Source of the DNA: Devosia subaequoris
GTDB taxonomy: Bacteria > Pseudomonadota > Alphaproteobacteria > Rhizobiales > Devosiaceae
Assembly (NCBI RefSeq): GCF_014197055.1
Contig: NZ_JACIEW010000002.1
Coordinates: 310,001 to 374,000, forward strand
Length of the DNA stretch: 64,000 nucleotides
Direction: 5' to 3'
In this document: piece by piece, positions 17,352 to 25,638 of the stretch
Layout: every line of letters begins with the position of its first letter
How positions within the stretch are numbered: the stretch's first letter is position 1
Position numbers and translations under genes: made by a program
Notes under the pieces: generated by a model
Database searches by the model: none
Seen by the model: only the letters and a program-made list of their open reading frames with translations
What the model was told of the DNA's origin: nothing

Positions 17352-18311
17352 ATGAGCGGATTGAACAAACTGGTCGGGGTGTTGAAGGCAGCGGGGGAAA
17401 GCACCCGGCTGCGCCTGCTTGCGCTTCTGGCCGATGGCGACCATTCGGTCAAGGATCTCACCGAGATCCTCGATCAGAGCCAGCCCCGCGTTTCCCGCCA
17501 TCTCAAGCTCCTGGCCGATGCCGGTCTCGTCCAGCGCCATGCCGAAGGGGCCTGGGCCTATTATCGGCTCGCGCCCGAGGGACAAGGCGCCGATCTCGCG
17601 CGCTGGTTGACCGCGCGGGTCGATCCCGATGCACCCGAGCGCCAGCGCGACAAGGCCCGCCAGGCCGAGGCGCGCGCCGCCCAGCAGGCCCAGGCCGCCG
17701 ATTATTTCGCCAAGGTCGCGGAAAGCTGGGACTTGCTGAAAACCCTGCATGTGCCCGAGGCCGCCGTGGAAGCGGCGGTATTGGCTGAGCTGGGCGGGCG
17801 CAAGGTCGATCTGCTGGTTGATCTGGGCACCGGCACCGGTCGCATGCTCGAAGTGCTCGCCCCCGCCTATGCGCGCGGCATTGGCGTCGATTCCAGCCGC
17901 GAAATGCTGGCCGTGGCGCGTTCGCGCCTGGCCGCCGCCGGCATCAGCCATGCCCAGGTGCGCCTGGGCGATATTGGCGGACTGGACCCGGCCATTGGCC
18001 TGGCCGATGTCATCGTCATCCACCAGGTGCTGCACTATTTCGACGATCCGGGCCGCATGCTGGCCCAGGCCCGTCGCCTGCTCAAGCCGGGCGGGGAAAT
18101 CCTCATTGTGGATTTTGCCCCCCATGAACTCGAATTCCTGCGCACCGAGCACGCCCATCGCCGGCTCGGCCTGTCGCGGGAGCAAATGAATGACTGGGCG
18201 GCCCTGGCCGGGCTCGATGTGCGCGCCGCTCGCGAATTTCCCAGTGACAGCAAGGATCGCGGCCTGACCGTGTGCCTTTGGCACCTCGGCGACCGCAGCA
18301 AGACGGAATAG
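17352..18311 (+). CDS. ArsR-family regulator fused to SAM-dependent methyltransferase domain (SahR-like)
   Basis: 319 residues. Residues 1-95 form a winged helix ArsR domain (STRLRLLALLADGDHSVKDL, QSQPRVSRHLKLLADAGLV). Residues 130-300 form a class I methyltransferase fold with the SAM-binding loop VDLGTGTGRMLEVL and the acidic end of strand 2 (GIGVDSS). This architecture is that of SahR, which senses S-adenosylhomocysteine and controls the SAM cycle; the methyltransferase-like fold probably serves as the ligand pocket. The ATG at 17352 follows GAGGG and a perfect palindrome. It is 3 bases upstream of metF, a core SahR target. A true catalytic activity cannot be excluded. Confidence 0.9.
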   Translation: MSGLNKLVGVLKAAGESTRLRLLALLADGDHSVKDLTEILDQSQPRVSRHLKLLADAGLVQRHAEGAWAYYRLAPEGQGADLARWLTARVDPDAPERQRDKARQAEARAAQQAQAADYFAKVAESWDLLKTLHVPEAAVEAAVLAELGGRKVDLLVDLGTGTGRMLEVLAPAYARGIGVDSSREMLAVARSRLAAAGISHAQVRLGDIGGLDPAIGLADVIVIHQVLHYFDDPGRMLAQARRLLKPGGEILIVDFAPHELEFLRTEHAHRRLGLSREQMNDWAALAGLDVRAAREFPSDSKDRGLTVCLWHLGDRSKTE

Positions 18312-18314
18312 ACC

Positions 18315-19208
18315 ATGATCGACGATAATCTGCGCGCCAGCCGCAAGACGGCTGACCAGCGCCCCGACCTGCAGCTTTCCTTCGAGTTCTTCCCGCCCAA
18401 GACCGACGCCATGGAGCAGCGGTTCTGGGACAGCATTGCCAAGCTCGCCCCGCTCAGCCCCCGTTTCGTCTCGGTAACCTATGGCGCCGGTGGCTCGACC
18501 CGCGAACGCACCCTGCGCATGGTGCGCCGCATCACCACCGATACCGGCGTGCCCGCCGCCGCGCATCTGACCTGCGTCGGCGCCACTCGCGATGAGGTCG
18601 ACGAAGTGGTACGCGGCTATGCCGAAGCCGGCGTCAACAAGATCGTGGCCCTGCGCGGCGATCCGCCCGAAGGCGTCGGCCAGCCTTTCACCCCACATCC
18701 GGAAGGTTATCAGAACGCCGCCGATCTGGTCGCAGGCATCCGTCGCTTGGGCAATTTCGACATTTCGGTTGCCGCCTACCCCGAAAAGCATCCGCAAAGC
18801 GCCGATTGGGATGCCGATATCGACAATCTCAAGCGCAAGATCGATGCCGGTGCCGACCGCGCCATCACCCAGATGTTCTTCTCCAACACCGATTTCCTGC
18901 GCTATCTCGACCGCGCCCGCAAGGCCGGCATCACCGCGCCCATCGTGCCGGGCATTCAGCCCATCCACTCCTTTAAACAGATCTCCGGCTTTGCCACCCG
19001 CTGCGGCGCTTCCATCCCCGATTGGCTGGCCGAGCGTTTCGAGGGACTGGAGGACGATCCGGAAACCCACGCGCTCGTGGCCGCCGCCGTCGCCGCCGAA
19101 CAGGTCACCGAACTGCTCGATGAGGGTGTCACCGAGTTCCACTTCTATACCCTCAATCGCTCCAACCTGGTCCTCGCCCTGGCACGGCTCCTGGGGCGGC
19201 GCACCTAG
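18315..19208 (+). CDS. metF: Methylenetetrahydrofolate reductase
   Basis: MetF reduces 5,10-methylenetetrahydrofolate to 5-methyltetrahydrofolate with FAD, supplying the methyl group for methionine synthesis. The protein (297 residues) is a TIM barrel with the family motifs LSFEFFPPKT, VTYGAGGSTRERT, HLTCVGATRDEV, NKIVALRGDPPEG and TQMFFSNTDFLRY. It follows the SahR-like gene after 3 bases and would be under the same palindromic operator. Confidence 0.97.
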   Translation: MIDDNLRASRKTADQRPDLQLSFEFFPPKTDAMEQRFWDSIAKLAPLSPRFVSVTYGAGGSTRERTLRMVRRITTDTGVPAAAHLTCVGATRDEVDEVVRGYAEAGVNKIVALRGDPPEGVGQPFTPHPEGYQNAADLVAGIRRLGNFDISVAAYPEKHPQSADWDADIDNLKRKIDAGADRAITQMFFSNTDFLRYLDRARKAGITAPIVPGIQPIHSFKQISGFATRCGASIPDWLAERFEGLEDDPETHALVAAAVAAEQVTELLDEGVTEFHFYTLNRSNLVLALARLLGRRT

Positions 19209-19337
19209 CGCCGACCTTGTTCAGCCTGCGTTCAGACAGCGCGGCTCAAGCTCACGGCAAACTGGCCTTTCATATTGTGGCCATGAAAAGGGACGATGTC
19301 CCCGCGCTCGAGCCGAGCATGTTGGAAGACGTATTCG

Positions 19338-20111
19338 ATGCAGATTGATCGCCGTATCACCAATGGCCTGGCCTGGGCTGGCGCCGTACTCATTGTCGCC
19401 ATCCCGGCCGCCGACGTAGCCCTGCGCCAGTTCGGCCCCGCCGACACCCCGCAGATCGCCGTGGTCGAAGAGCAGACTGCGCCTGCCGTGGAACCGGAAC
19501 CCGTGGGCAAGCCTGCCCCGAAGCCCGAGCCCGAACCAGTTGCCGAGCCCGAACCAGTTGCCGAGCCCGATCCTGCCGACAGCAATGCCGTGGACAGCTA
19601 CCTTCAATCCGGAAAGAAGTTGCCCAGCTATATCAGCGACGGCAGCCCGACCGAGCGCACCCAGACCGCAGCCCTCGCGCCAGCCGAGGAAGAAGTGACC
19701 AAGCCTGCACCCACGCCCGAACCGGCCCCAGATCCGGTTGCCACGCCGCAACCAACGCCAGAGCCCGTTGCTACGCCCGAGCCCGAGCCGGAACCTGTTG
19801 CTGCTGCGCCAGCCAAGGCGGTGAGCTTACCGACACCGGTTTCCCAGCGCCCCGCCTCTGTCCCCCGCAGCGCGGCCATCACGCCTCCACCACTGGTGAT
19901 CGACCAGCCGAACACCGTTGTGACGGCCGAAGACCTGGAAGAGTGGGAAAGCGGCCCGCTCTCGGACTTTCTCGCCCGCCGGCAGGCTGGATCGGCCCCG
20001 GTCTCGCCCGAATACGATCCGGACGGGTTTTTCCTCGACGAGGGCCCGAACTCCAGCGCCCGGGTCAACCGCTTTCCGCGCGCCTATGGAAGTGACGACT
20101 ATGCCTTTTAG
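19338..20111 (+). CDS. Pro/Glu-rich membrane-anchored envelope protein, unknown
   Basis: 257 residues. A short basic N-terminus and one hydrophobic segment (LAWAGAVLIVAIPAADVAL) are followed by a long low-complexity region of Pro-Glu, Pro-Val and Ala-Thr-Pro repeats such as KPEPEPVAEPEPVAEP and TPEPAPDPVATPQP. The C-terminal 70 residues are ordered (VVTAEDLEEWESGPLSDFLARRQ). The layout resembles TonB-type periplasm-spanning linkers, but the C-terminal TonB fold is not evident. ATG at 19338 has a GGAAG site upstream. Function unknown. Confidence 0.75.
   Translation: MQIDRRITNGLAWAGAVLIVAIPAADVALRQFGPADTPQIAVVEEQTAPAVEPEPVGKPAPKPEPEPVAEPEPVAEPDPADSNAVDSYLQSGKKLPSYISDGSPTERTQTAALAPAEEEVTKPAPTPEPAPDPVATPQPTPEPVATPEPEPEPVAAAPAKAVSLPTPVSQRPASVPRSAAITPPPLVIDQPNTVVTAEDLEEWESGPLSDFLARRQAGSAPVSPEYDPDGFFLDEGPNSSARVNRFPRAYGSDDYAF
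19527..19562 (+). repeat. 18-bp tandem duplication inside the Pro-rich gene
   Basis: GAGCCCGAACCAGTTGCC is present twice in direct tandem (19527-19544 and 19545-19562) and starts a third copy. It encodes the hexapeptide EPEPVA, so copy changes would keep the reading frame and alter linker length. Confidence 0.8.
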
Positions 20112-20174
20112 TGGTCAGCAGACCCGCTATGCCGCCGCGGCCATGGACCCTGATGGCAAGTCGGGGTAATTCTG

Positions 20175-20951
20175 ATGGCCAGGCGGGAAAGGGAAACCCC
20201 GAAAATGCTGTGTTGCGTCCGCAAGGCTGAAGACAATCGTGATATCTGGCAGAAACTGGCTGCCTTCCTGGGATCGTTTTCCCAGCGCACCGGCGTGGCC
20301 GGCCATGTTGCCAATATTCTGGACCCCGACACCTGGCTCCCGGGCGGCCGCGACGCCGCGTTTACCCTGGCGCTGATCGCCCTTTCCGCCAAAATGGCGG
20401 TGGCTGATGGCGCCGTCACGGCCTCTGAAGTGCGTGCCTTCAACGCGACGGTGGAAGTCACCAAGGGCAATGAACAGCAGGTGGAAAAGCTGTTTAATCT
20501 CGCCAAGCAGGATGTGGCCGGCTACGACGCCTATGCCCGCAAGGTGGCGCGGTTCTTTGCCGATACTCCCGACACGCTTGAGCATGTGCTCGACAGCCTG
20601 TTCTTCATCGCCACCGCCGACGGTCTCGTCCACGAAGCAGAGCTGGACTATCTGCGGGACGTCAGCGGAATTTTCGGCTTTGACGAGGCGCGGTTCGAAC
20701 AGATCGCCGCCCAGCATGTCATGCTTGAGGAAGGCGTTGACCCATATACTGTGCTCGGCCTCAGCCACGACGCCCCGCCCGAAGAGGTACGCCGGGTCTA
20801 TCGCCTTCTGGTTGCCGAACACCATCCCGACCGGCTGATTGCCAAGGGCGTGCCCGAAGAGCTCGTCGATGTGGCCACCGCGCGCATGTCGGCGATCAAT
20901 CTGGCCTACCAGGCCATCACCCGGCCCCAGCCGCAGCCACTGCTGGCTTGA
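20175..20951 (+). CDS. TerB-like domain protein with C-terminal J domain (DjlA-like co-chaperone)
   Basis: 258 residues. Residues 50-175 form a TerB/DjlA-type helical domain (ALIALSAKMAVADGAVTASE, FIATADGLVHEAELDYL). Residues 190-258 form a J domain (DPYTVLGLSHDAPPEEVRR) with the essential HPD tripeptide in AEHHPDRL. It would stimulate DnaK ATPase. Unlike enterobacterial DjlA there is no N-terminal membrane anchor. The start is uncertain: ATG at 20175 or the next at 20205. rnpB follows after about 30 bases. Confidence 0.9.
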   Translation: MARRERETPKMLCCVRKAEDNRDIWQKLAAFLGSFSQRTGVAGHVANILDPDTWLPGGRDAAFTLALIALSAKMAVADGAVTASEVRAFNATVEVTKGNEQQVEKLFNLAKQDVAGYDAYARKVARFFADTPDTLEHVLDSLFFIATADGLVHEAELDYLRDVSGIFGFDEARFEQIAAQHVMLEEGVDPYTVLGLSHDAPPEEVRRVYRLLVAEHHPDRLIAKGVPEELVDVATARMSAINLAYQAITRPQPQPLLA

Positions 20952-20980
20952 CGGCGACGCGCCGCTCCCGCACATAGGCG

Positions 20981-21366
20981 GCGCCAGTTGACCGGGTGAC
21001 CGCTGACGGACGGGTAACTGTCCGCCGGAGGAAAGTCCGGGCTCCATCGAAACACGGTGACGGCTAGCAGCCGCCGGGGGCGACCCCAGGGAAAGTGCCA
21101 CAGAAAGCAAACCGCCCCGGCATGCCGGGGTAAGGATGAAAGGGTGCGGTAAGGGCGCACCGGGTGCCTGGTGACAGGGACCGCACGGTAAACCCCACCG
21201 GGAGCAAGACCAAATAGGGATGACGCGGGCTTCGGCCCAGCCTGTTTCGAGGCCATGTTGTCCGGGTTGGTTGCACGAGCGCGCTGGCAACAGCCGCCTC
21301 AGATGAATGGTCACCACGTCGCGGCAACGCGGCCCTACAGAACCCGGCTTACAGGTCAACTGGCGT
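20981..21366 (+). ncRNA. rnpB: RNase P RNA component, class A
   Basis: The RNA is the catalytic subunit that removes tRNA 5' leaders. The universally conserved GGAGGAAAGTCCGGGCTCC is at about 21025-21045; ACAGAAAGCAAACCGCC (21099-21115), GGTAAACCCCACCGGGAGCA and CCAAATAGGGA follow, and the CTACAGAACCCGGCTTACAG segment near the 3' end completes the core. The ends are set by helix P1: GCCAGTTGACC at 20983-20993 pairs perfectly with GGTCAACTGGC at 21354-21364, extended one or two pairs outward. Boundaries are accurate to a few bases. Confidence 0.97.
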
Positions 21367-21496
21367 TGCCTTCCTTGCTTTCCGTCTGATGACCGTAGTT
21401 TAACGCGGCAGCAAGCAACGGATAGCTGGCGGCAATGATGCCGCAATGTGGGTGATGACAAGTTCTCTCCTGTTCACGACAACAAGGAGCCCCACA

Positions 21497-21646
21497 ATGA
21501 ATAAGATCGTCTCTGCCCTCATCGCCCTGACCATCGTCGCAGGCATTGCCGCCCCGGCCTTTGCCTGGACCGGCGACACCTGCCCGTTCACCGATAAGTC
21601 GATGTGCGACGTGGTGTCGCTGACCGACGATACCTCCGACGATTGA
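21497..21646 (+). CDS. Small secreted peptide, unknown
   Basis: 49 residues with a clear signal peptide (MNKIVSALIALTIVAGIAA ending in PAFA, cleavage before WTGDT), leaving a mature acidic peptide of about 26 residues with two cysteines (DTCPF and SMCDV). An AAGGAG ribosome-binding site lies 9 bases before the ATG, and a strong terminator follows at 21685. Too short for family assignment; the two cysteines could form a disulfide. Confidence 0.7.
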   Translation: MNKIVSALIALTIVAGIAAPAFAWTGDTCPFTDKSMCDVVSLTDDTSDD

Positions 21647-21684
21647 TTGCTTCGATCTGAGCTTACGATCGCTCTGCCTGCCCC

Positions 21685-21720
21685 TGTCCCCGAGGCGTCG
21701 CCTCGGGGACAGCTTGTTTT
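21685..21720 (+). terminator. Rho-independent terminator
   Basis: A 12-bp perfect stem (TGTCCCCGAGGC, loop GTC, and its complement, 21685-21711) is followed by GCTTGTTTT. It would end the small secreted peptide transcript. Confidence 0.75.
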
Positions 21721-21789
21721 GAGGGGTATTGATCATGACGGGCGAGGCCGTTACACCGTGCGGCTTTCTGCCGAACTGTTCCGGCGCCT

Positions 21790-22911
21790 ATGGAGCTTGA
21801 CGTCAGCGCGATGCCTTTGACGACCCCTTATTATCTGATCGACGAAACCGCGCTGGCCCGGAACCTTGAGCGGGTTGATGCGCTGCGTGCCGCGTCGGGC
21901 GCAAAGTGCCTGTTGGCACTCAAATGTTTTGCCACCTGGTCGACCTTTCCGCAAATCGCTCCGCATATGGATGGCACCACCTCGTCCTCGCTGAACGAAC
22001 TGAAGCTGGGCCGGGAGAAGTTCGGCGGCGAAACCCATGCCTATTCGGTGGCCTGGTCCGATGGCGAAATCGATGAGGCGATCGCCAATGCCGACAAGAT
22101 CATCTTCAATTCGGTGAACCAGCTCGACCGCTTCGGCACCAAGGCCGCGCACCTGCCGGTCGGTCTGCGGGTCAATCCCGGCGTCAGCCATTCCCATTTC
22201 GACCTCGCCGATCCGGCGCGAAAGTTCAGCCGACTGGGCGAAAGCGACCGCGCCAAGGTGGAAGCGGCGATGGATCGGGTGTCCGGTTTCATGCTGCACT
22301 GCAATTGCGAAAACGACTCGGTGGAGGCGTTTGCTTCCCTGCTCGATCAGATCGAGGATAAGATTGGCGACCTCTTGTCGCGGCTCGAATGGGTGAGCCT
22401 TGGTGGGGGCATCCACTTCACCAAGGAAGGTTACGACCTTGACGGTCTGGCGGCCCGATTGAAGGCCTTTGCCGACAAATTCGGGGTGCAGGTCTATCTC
22501 GAGCCGGGCGATACGGTGGTGACCGATACCACCACGCTCGAAGTGTCCGTGCTTGATATTATCGAGAATGAAATGTCGGTGGCCATTGTCGACAGCGCAG
22601 TGGAAGCCCATATGCTGGATTTGCTGGTCTATCGCGAAAGCGGGGCCGTGGCGCCAGACACGGGGCCGTATCGTTATCAAATTGCCGGGAAGTCCTGCCT
22701 TGCCGGTGATGTCTTCGGCACCTTCGACTTCCCCAGTCCGCTGGAGATAGGGGACCGTATTTCCCTATTGAATGCGGGGGGATATACCATGGTGAAGAAA
22801 AACTGGTTTAACGGCGTGGCAATGCCCGCTATAGCCATCCGCAGAAAAAACGGCGCTGTTGAGGTTGTGCAAAGCTTCGATTATGCCGACTATGTCGCCA
22901 GTCTGTCATAA
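21790..22911 (+). CDS. nspC: Carboxynorspermidine/carboxyspermidine decarboxylase (NspC)
   Basis: A PLP-dependent fold type III decarboxylase that converts carboxy(nor)spermidine to (nor)spermidine. The PLP lysine is in CLLALKCFA near residue 40; other family features are SLNELKLGRE, GLRVNPGVSHSHFDLADP, LHCNCENDS, WVSLGGGIHFT and LEPGDTVV. The protein is 373 residues from 21790; a start at 21811 (MPLTTPYYLIDE) fits the family equally well. It is followed 45 bases later by the partner dehydrogenase, the pathway used for spermidine by many bacteria that lack SpeD/SpeE. Confidence 0.93.
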   Translation: MELDVSAMPLTTPYYLIDETALARNLERVDALRAASGAKCLLALKCFATWSTFPQIAPHMDGTTSSSLNELKLGREKFGGETHAYSVAWSDGEIDEAIANADKIIFNSVNQLDRFGTKAAHLPVGLRVNPGVSHSHFDLADPARKFSRLGESDRAKVEAAMDRVSGFMLHCNCENDSVEAFASLLDQIEDKIGDLLSRLEWVSLGGGIHFTKEGYDLDGLAARLKAFADKFGVQVYLEPGDTVVTDTTTLEVSVLDIIENEMSVAIVDSAVEAHMLDLLVYRESGAVAPDTGPYRYQIAGKSCLAGDVFGTFDFPSPLEIGDRISLLNAGGYTMVKKNWFNGVAMPAIAIRRKNGAVEVVQSFDYADYVASLS

Positions 22912-22956
22912 GGGCAGGCTGATCCCGTCCACCGTGAAAAAGGTGTTTCGTGCCAA

Positions 22957-24243
22957 TTGAAAAAGAACCTGTTGATCATCGGCGCCGGAGGTGTCGCGCA
23001 AGTCGCTGCGTTTAAGGCAGCAATGCACAATGATGTGCTCGGAGACATTCACATTGCCTCCCGCACGGTTTCGAAATGCGAGGCGCTGGTCGCCGGCATT
23101 CTCGAGAAAAAGGCGCTCAAGCGCCCGGGTATTCTGGCCGCCCACCAGCTCGACGCCATGGATGTCGAAGCGACCAAGGCCCTGATCCGGCAGACCAAAT
23201 GCCAGATCGTTCTCAATGCAGGATCGGCTTTCCTCAATATGAGCGTGCTCAGCGCCTGTATCGACATGGGCGTGGCCTATATCGACACGGCCATCCACGA
23301 GGATCCCAAAAAGATCTGCGAGACGCCGCCCTGGTACGGCAATTACGAGTGGAAGCGCCGCGAGGCCTGCGAGCGCAAGGGCGTGACCGCCATTCTGGGC
23401 GCCGGGTTCGACCCCGGTGTGGTCAATGCCTATGCGGCGCTGGCCGCCAATGCCTATTTCGACCGGATCGACAGCATCGACATCATCGATGTCAATGCGG
23501 GCAGTCATGGCCGCTACTTCGCCACCAATTTCGACCCCGAGATCAACTTCCGGGAATTCACCGGCACGGTGTGGAGCTGGCAGCAGAGCCAGTGGACCGC
23601 GAACAAGATGTTCGAGGTCAAGCGCACCGACGATCTGCCGGTGGTGGGCGAGCACACCACCTATCTGACCGGCCATGACGAAATCCATTCGCTCTCGGCC
23701 AATCTCGGCGTGCCCGATATCCGCTTCTGGATGGGCTTTGGCGAGCACTACATCAACGTCTTCACGGTCCTGAACAAGCTCGGCCTGCTTTCCGAGCAAC
23801 CTGTGACGACGGCCGAGGGGCTTGAAGTGGTGCCGCTCAAAGTGGTCAAGGCCGTCTTGCCCGACCCGATGTCGCTGGCGCCCGATTATTCGGGCAAGAC
23901 CTTTATCGGCGATCTGATCAAGGGCGAGCGCAACGGGATCGAGACCGAATTGCTGGTCTATAACATTTCGGACCATGAAGACGCCTTTGCCGAGACCAAC
24001 AGCCAGGCGATCTCCTACACGGCTGGCGTGCCGGCCATTGCTGCCGCCATGCTGATCGCCAAGGGCGATTGGGACTGCCACCGCATGGCCAATGTCGAGG
24101 AACTGCCGCCCGTGCCGTTCCTGGACTTGTTGGGCAAGATCGGCCTGCCGACCCGCGTGCGCGACGAGAAGGGGGATCGTGCCTTCGATCCCGCCGAATT
24201 CGGCGAAAGCCGCGACGCGCGGCCCAAAGTGCGCCAAGCCTAA
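22957..24243 (+). CDS. Carboxynorspermidine/carboxyspermidine synthase (saccharopine dehydrogenase-like)
   Basis: 428 residues. It joins aspartate semialdehyde with putrescine or diaminopropane and reduces the imine with NADPH, forming the substrate of NspC. The N-terminal Rossmann loop is LLIIGAGGVAQVAA; IHIASRTVSKCEAL, NAGSAFLNMSVL and ILGAGFDPGVVNAYAA are typical of this family. The start is a TTG codon at 22957; upstream GTG codons run into a stop in another frame, and the Rossmann strand begins at once (LKKNLLIIGAGG), so TTG is required. A terminator follows at 24257. Confidence 0.93.
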   Translation: MKKNLLIIGAGGVAQVAAFKAAMHNDVLGDIHIASRTVSKCEALVAGILEKKALKRPGILAAHQLDAMDVEATKALIRQTKCQIVLNAGSAFLNMSVLSACIDMGVAYIDTAIHEDPKKICETPPWYGNYEWKRREACERKGVTAILGAGFDPGVVNAYAALAANAYFDRIDSIDIIDVNAGSHGRYFATNFDPEINFREFTGTVWSWQQSQWTANKMFEVKRTDDLPVVGEHTTYLTGHDEIHSLSANLGVPDIRFWMGFGEHYINVFTVLNKLGLLSEQPVTTAEGLEVVPLKVVKAVLPDPMSLAPDYSGKTFIGDLIKGERNGIETELLVYNISDHEDAFAETNSQAISYTAGVPAIAAAMLIAKGDWDCHRMANVEELPPVPFLDLLGKIGLPTRVRDEKGDRAFDPAEFGESRDARPKVRQA

Positions 24244-24256
24244 ACCGCCTACCGAG

Positions 24257-24281
24257 CGGCCGGGGTTCGCCCCGGCCGTTT
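24257..24281 (+). terminator. Rho-independent terminator
   Basis: CGGCCGGGG, loop TTCG, and CCCCGGCCG form a 9-bp perfect stem followed by TTT, 14 bases after the stop of the carboxynorspermidine synthase. Confidence 0.75.
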
Positions 24282-24527
24282 GCATTTCGGCATGAATTCG
24301 ACGAGCGTTCCGCAAGGCGCGAAGGCATGCTGCCCTAACCACACGGCCTCGCGGTTGCACAGTGAAAAGCGGCCTTCGCTCCTGAATAAATAAGGTTGAA
24401 GCTATACGCCTCTGCTGCCCTCTGATTCAGGGGGAAGTCGGGTGGGGGCGACAAATGGCACCAGCGAGTGACGGCTTCCGACCCCATTGCGGTCGGCATA
24501 GCCTCTCAAGAGGCCTCCTGACAGCTG

Positions 24528-24728
24528 TCATTTTGGTCGGGTCGCTAACCAGAGCGTCAGACGACCCAACAGGGCCAAAAATACTGACACTGCGACTATG
24601 GCGACAATGGCCGCCGCCGACTCGAACTGCGTGTGCCCTCGTCCAAACAAAGCGTTGCCCCAGTAGGGCGTCGAAAGCACACTCCCAACCAGACATCCGC
24701 CAAAGACGGCGAGAAAATTTGCTTTCAT
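24528..24728 (-). CDS. Small membrane protein, unknown
   Basis: 66 residues with two hydrophobic segments (FLAVFGGCLVGSVLS and AAAIVAIVAVSVFLALLGRLTLWLA). A GGAGAA site precedes the ATG at 24728. No family recognised. The 284 bases between it and the end of the upstream convergent gene hold only the terminator. Confidence 0.55.
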   Translation of the reverse strand: MKANFLAVFGGCLVGSVLSTPYWGNALFGRGHTQFESAAAIVAIVAVSVFLALLGRLTLWLATRPK

Positions 24729-24806
24729 CGAAATTCTCCGATGTCTTGGCACTTACCGAAATTGGCTTGGGGCTTCCGACCCCATCCCAGACGTTCCGAA
24801 CATAAG

Positions 24807-25496
24807 TCAGAATGCCTGGAAGCTGCCATTCTCCCTCCCACGGCCCTCAAGTAGCGCACAAACGTCATGTAGATCGCGCACGACTTGAACCGCCAGTTCG
24901 TGCATCTCTTGGGTGGCTTCAAGCAGGTCGGGAGCCATGATGGTGATCATTCCGGCGGCAGCAGCGGAGCGAACCCCGTTATAAGAGTCCTCAAGAGCCA
25001 GACAACGAGCAGGGTCCACATCGAGCCGTCTTGCCGCTGCAGCATAGGGCGCGGGATGAGGCTTCCCTTGGGCGTAATCGCCATAGGCGACGATGACGCC
25101 GAAGCGCTCGGCGATACCAGCCTTGGTAAGATGATGGTCGACCGTTGCCCGACCAGACGATGTTGCAATCGCACAGGGCAGGTTCAAATTGGCGAGCAGA
25201 TCGAGCAATTCGATGGCGCCTGCTTTCAACGTGAGCTGTGTTTCGGCCAGCGTTTTGAAATTGGCAGACGACGCTGACCAGAAAGCACCCACATCGAAGC
25301 CAGGAGGAAGATGCTCGGCCCAGATGGCGGTGCAGTCCGCTGCTGGTAGCCCGATCGTGCGATGGATCGCTGCAGGCGAGAGTGAAGCACCCATTTCGGT
25401 GACCGCCATCATCATGGCGTCTGAGTATAGCCGCTCCGTATCGAACAGAAGACCGTCCATATCAAAGATGACCGCCGCGACTCTCCGGAAAGACAT
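24807..25496 (-). CDS. HAD-superfamily phosphatase (phosphoglucomutase/phosphatase-like, subfamily IA)
   Basis: 229 residues. The nucleophile motif VIFDMDGLLFDTE (Asp11 and Asp13) opens the protein; CAIATSSGRATVDHH gives the Ser/Thr of motif II, the lysine of motif III lies in YAQGKPHPAPY, and motif IV is LALEDSYNGV. A cap domain sits between motifs I and II. Such proteins dephosphorylate small sugar phosphates or act as beta-phosphoglucomutase; the substrate is unknown. Start at 25496 (MSFRRVAAVIFDMDG); an open frame continuing further upstream is antisense-frame noise over the DUF2336 gene. Confidence 0.92.
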   Translation of the reverse strand: MSFRRVAAVIFDMDGLLFDTERLYSDAMMMAVTEMGASLSPAAIHRTIGLPAADCTAIWAEHLPPGFDVGAFWSASSANFKTLAETQLTLKAGAIELLDLLANLNLPCAIATSSGRATVDHHLTKAGIAERFGVIVAYGDYAQGKPHPAPYAAAARRLDVDPARCLALEDSYNGVRSAAAAGMITIMAPDLLEATQEMHELAVQVVRDLHDVCALLEGRGRENGSFQAF

Positions 25497-25576
25497 TCCG
25501 TGTCCCCATCTACCATGTCCGCCTGTCAGGTTCCTACGCCAATAGCCGACAGTCAGCAAACCACCCCATAGCCGAC

Positions 25577-25608
25577 ACAAAACACCCCCGGAAAACTCCC
25601 GAGGGTGT
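25577..25608 (-). terminator. Probable Rho-independent terminator of the DUF2336 gene
   Basis: On the minus strand ACACCC...GGGTGT with an inner CGG...CCG stem is followed by TTTTG, 30-60 bases after the stop of the DUF2336 gene. Confidence 0.6.
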
Positions 25609-25638
25609 CGCAACTTTTGAGCTGTGAACTGCCCTGCC

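Noticed and set aside
16896-19142. A 748-codon open frame on the minus strand over the SahR-like gene and metF
   Set aside because: It is antisense to two strongly supported genes with conserved motifs; its predicted protein is low in recognisable structure and rich in Gly/Ala/His, typical of shadow frames in GC-rich DNA.
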